Part shown: positions 4,974 through 5,847 of the stretch, in pieces | How the letters are laid out: each line of letters starts with the position of its first letter | Position numbering within the stretch: the stretch's first letter is position 1 | Assembly (NCBI GenBank): GCA_030745255.1 | Contig: JASLOY010000246.1 | Location: 1-5,847, forward strand | DNA length: 5,847 nt | Source: Vicinamibacterales bacterium | Lineage (GTDB): Bacteria > Acidobacteriota > Vicinamibacteria > Vicinamibacterales > UBA8438 | Direction: 5' to 3' | The notes under the pieces: model-generated | The model's input: only the letters and a program-made list of their open reading frames with translations | Told to the model about the DNA's origin: nothing | Databases searched by the model: none | Position numbers and translations under genes: made by a program

Positions 4974-5847
4974 TCATCCTCTCCCCCACAGTTTCTTCCC
5001 CATCGCGTCCGCCAACTCGTCGTTCGAGATGTTGAGATACCGCTCGGTCACTGCCAGTGACGAGTGCCCCAACAGAAGCTGAATCTCGCGCAGATCCAAG
5101 CCCTTCTCGCGCCAGCGGCACGCGGCCTCGTGCCGAAGGTCGTGCCAGTGCAGGTCAATCGCAGCGAGGCCGGCCGTGTTCACCCGTCCCCGGCGTTTGT
5201 CCCGTGTCACGGCTTCGCCGTGTGCGAGCAGTAAGAGCGTCTCCCAGGCCGTCCGGAACGAGTCGACCCAGCCGCCGTCTACATGCCCAAGCGGGTACTT
5301 GTCTGGTCCCAGAAACCTACGACTCTCCAGAAATGACGCAACCCGACCCTCCGGGTCGAACGGAACGGCCCGCAGAATTGCGCTCTTTGTCGTTGCTCCC
5401 CGCAGCACCGCGCGATGCTTGACCCAGTCGACATCCCGGTTGCGGAGCGCCAACATTTCACCACGGCGCAGCCCCAAGTCCAGCGCCGCCTCGATTCGCG
5501 GCTTCAGCTCCCGACCCGCATACCAATGCTTGGCGTCGTCGATCTGGTCGCAGGCTGCGATGAGGGCCTGCTCCTCGGCCGGATGTACCCGGCGACTCCG
5601 CTGCGTTTCTCGTTTCGTGCTGATGATGAGACTGTAGCGGCTGAAGGGGGTCCGCGTGACGAGGCCCCGCGCCTGCGCCCACCCAAGCATGTGGCGGAGG
5701 CGCGCCAAATACCGATTCACCGTCGCCGGCTTCCGGTGACTGAAGGCCCGCCGGAAGTCTTCGATCGGCGCTGGCCGCTCAAGTGCCGCCAGCGGCAGGT
5801 CGCCCAGATGCTCACGCAGGATCTTGAGCTGACTCGTGGCGGTCGCC
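4974..5847 (-). CDS. Tyrosine recombinase/integrase (N-terminus outside window)
   Basis: The frame is open from the right edge to the TGA at 4976-4974, giving 290 visible residues. The coding region does not begin at the GTG at 5720: the 42 codons before it read on in frame as core-binding domain (for example LREHLGDLPLAALERP), leading into KPATVNRYLARLRHMLGWA. The catalytic domain has the full set: R127 (DLGLRRGEML), K154 (ATTKSAILRAVPF), H235 and R238 (WHDLRHEAA), H261 (LLLGHSS) and the nucleophile Y270 (TERYLNI). The protein should therefore be able to cut and rejoin DNA. Whole phage and island integrases have about 330-400 residues, so perhaps 40-100 are missing, including any arm-binding domain. 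The gene is transcribed toward the tRNA-Phe gene, ending 132 bp from it, which fits an element integrated at that tRNA. Xer-type housekeeping recombinases are less likely given this position. Confidence 0.93.
   Translation of the reverse strand, partial: ATATSQLKILREHLGDLPLAALERPAPIEDFRRAFSHRKPATVNRYLARLRHMLGWAQARGLVTRTPFSRYSLIISTKRETQRSRRVHPAEEQALIAACDQIDDAKHWYAGRELKPRIEAALDLGLRRGEMLALRNRDVDWVKHRAVLRGATTKSAILRAVPFDPEGRVASFLESRRFLGPDKYPLGHVDGGWVDSFRTAWETLLLLAHGEAVTRDKRRGRVNTAGLAAIDLHWHDLRHEAACRWREKGLDLREIQLLLGHSSLAVTERYLNISNDELADAMGKKLWGRG

Noticed and set aside
4588..5121. Minus-strand open frame across the tRNA encoding GAESNCRHHDFQSCALP
   Set aside because: This peptide is the reverse-strand reading of a tRNA-Phe gene, a well-known false protein found in many genomes. 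The frame also runs over the integrase 3' end and the non-coding gap.
1..5847. CRISPR array, insertion sequence or defence and toxin genes
   Set aside because: No regularly spaced repeats, transposase motifs or recognisable defence domains were seen on either strand.

Overview
The window is GC-rich bacterial chromosome with tightly packed genes, 4-bp start/stop overlaps and GTG starts. From sequence alone the organism cannot be fixed. The style of the M16 peptidase pair (exported, HxxEH subunit plus degenerate subunit, long insert after the zinc motif) and of the membrane glycosyltransferase resembles Acidobacteriota (Vicinamibacteria-like) genomes or a similar environmental Gram-negative lineage. 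That assignment is an impression, not a measurement.

Left part (1-2218, minus strand): a two-gene operon for exported M16 zinc peptidases. The upstream gene (485-2218) carries the complete zinc site. The downstream gene (1-488, cut by the window edge) overlaps it by ATGA and has lost all three residues of the HxxEH motif. This is the known active/inactive subunit layout of heterodimeric M16B proteases, so the two products probably form one periplasmic peptidase.

Middle (2219-4658): a divergent control region of about 220 bp with a good sigma70-like promoter facing right, then two glycosyltransferase genes joined by a GTGA overlap. The first (2443-3912) is a multi-pass PIG-V-like GT-C mannosyltransferase. 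The second (3909-4658) is a cytoplasmic GT2 enzyme of the polyprenol-phosphate mannose synthase (DPM1) type. Together they suggest a short pathway: the GT2 enzyme charges a polyprenyl-phosphate carrier with a sugar, probably mannose, and the membrane enzyme transfers it on the outer side of the inner membrane. The acceptor is unknown.

Right part (4659-5847): an intact tRNA-Phe(GAA) with encoded CCA. It is followed by about 130 bp holding a terminator and three short direct repeats, then a tyrosine recombinase on the minus strand whose N-terminus lies outside the window. This is the classic left boundary of a genomic island or prophage inserted at the 3' end of a tRNA gene. The repeats lie where integrase arm-binding sites would be expected. 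The island's cargo, if any, lies to the right of this window.

No CRISPR array, insertion sequence, toxin-antitoxin pair or recognisable defence gene is visible here.
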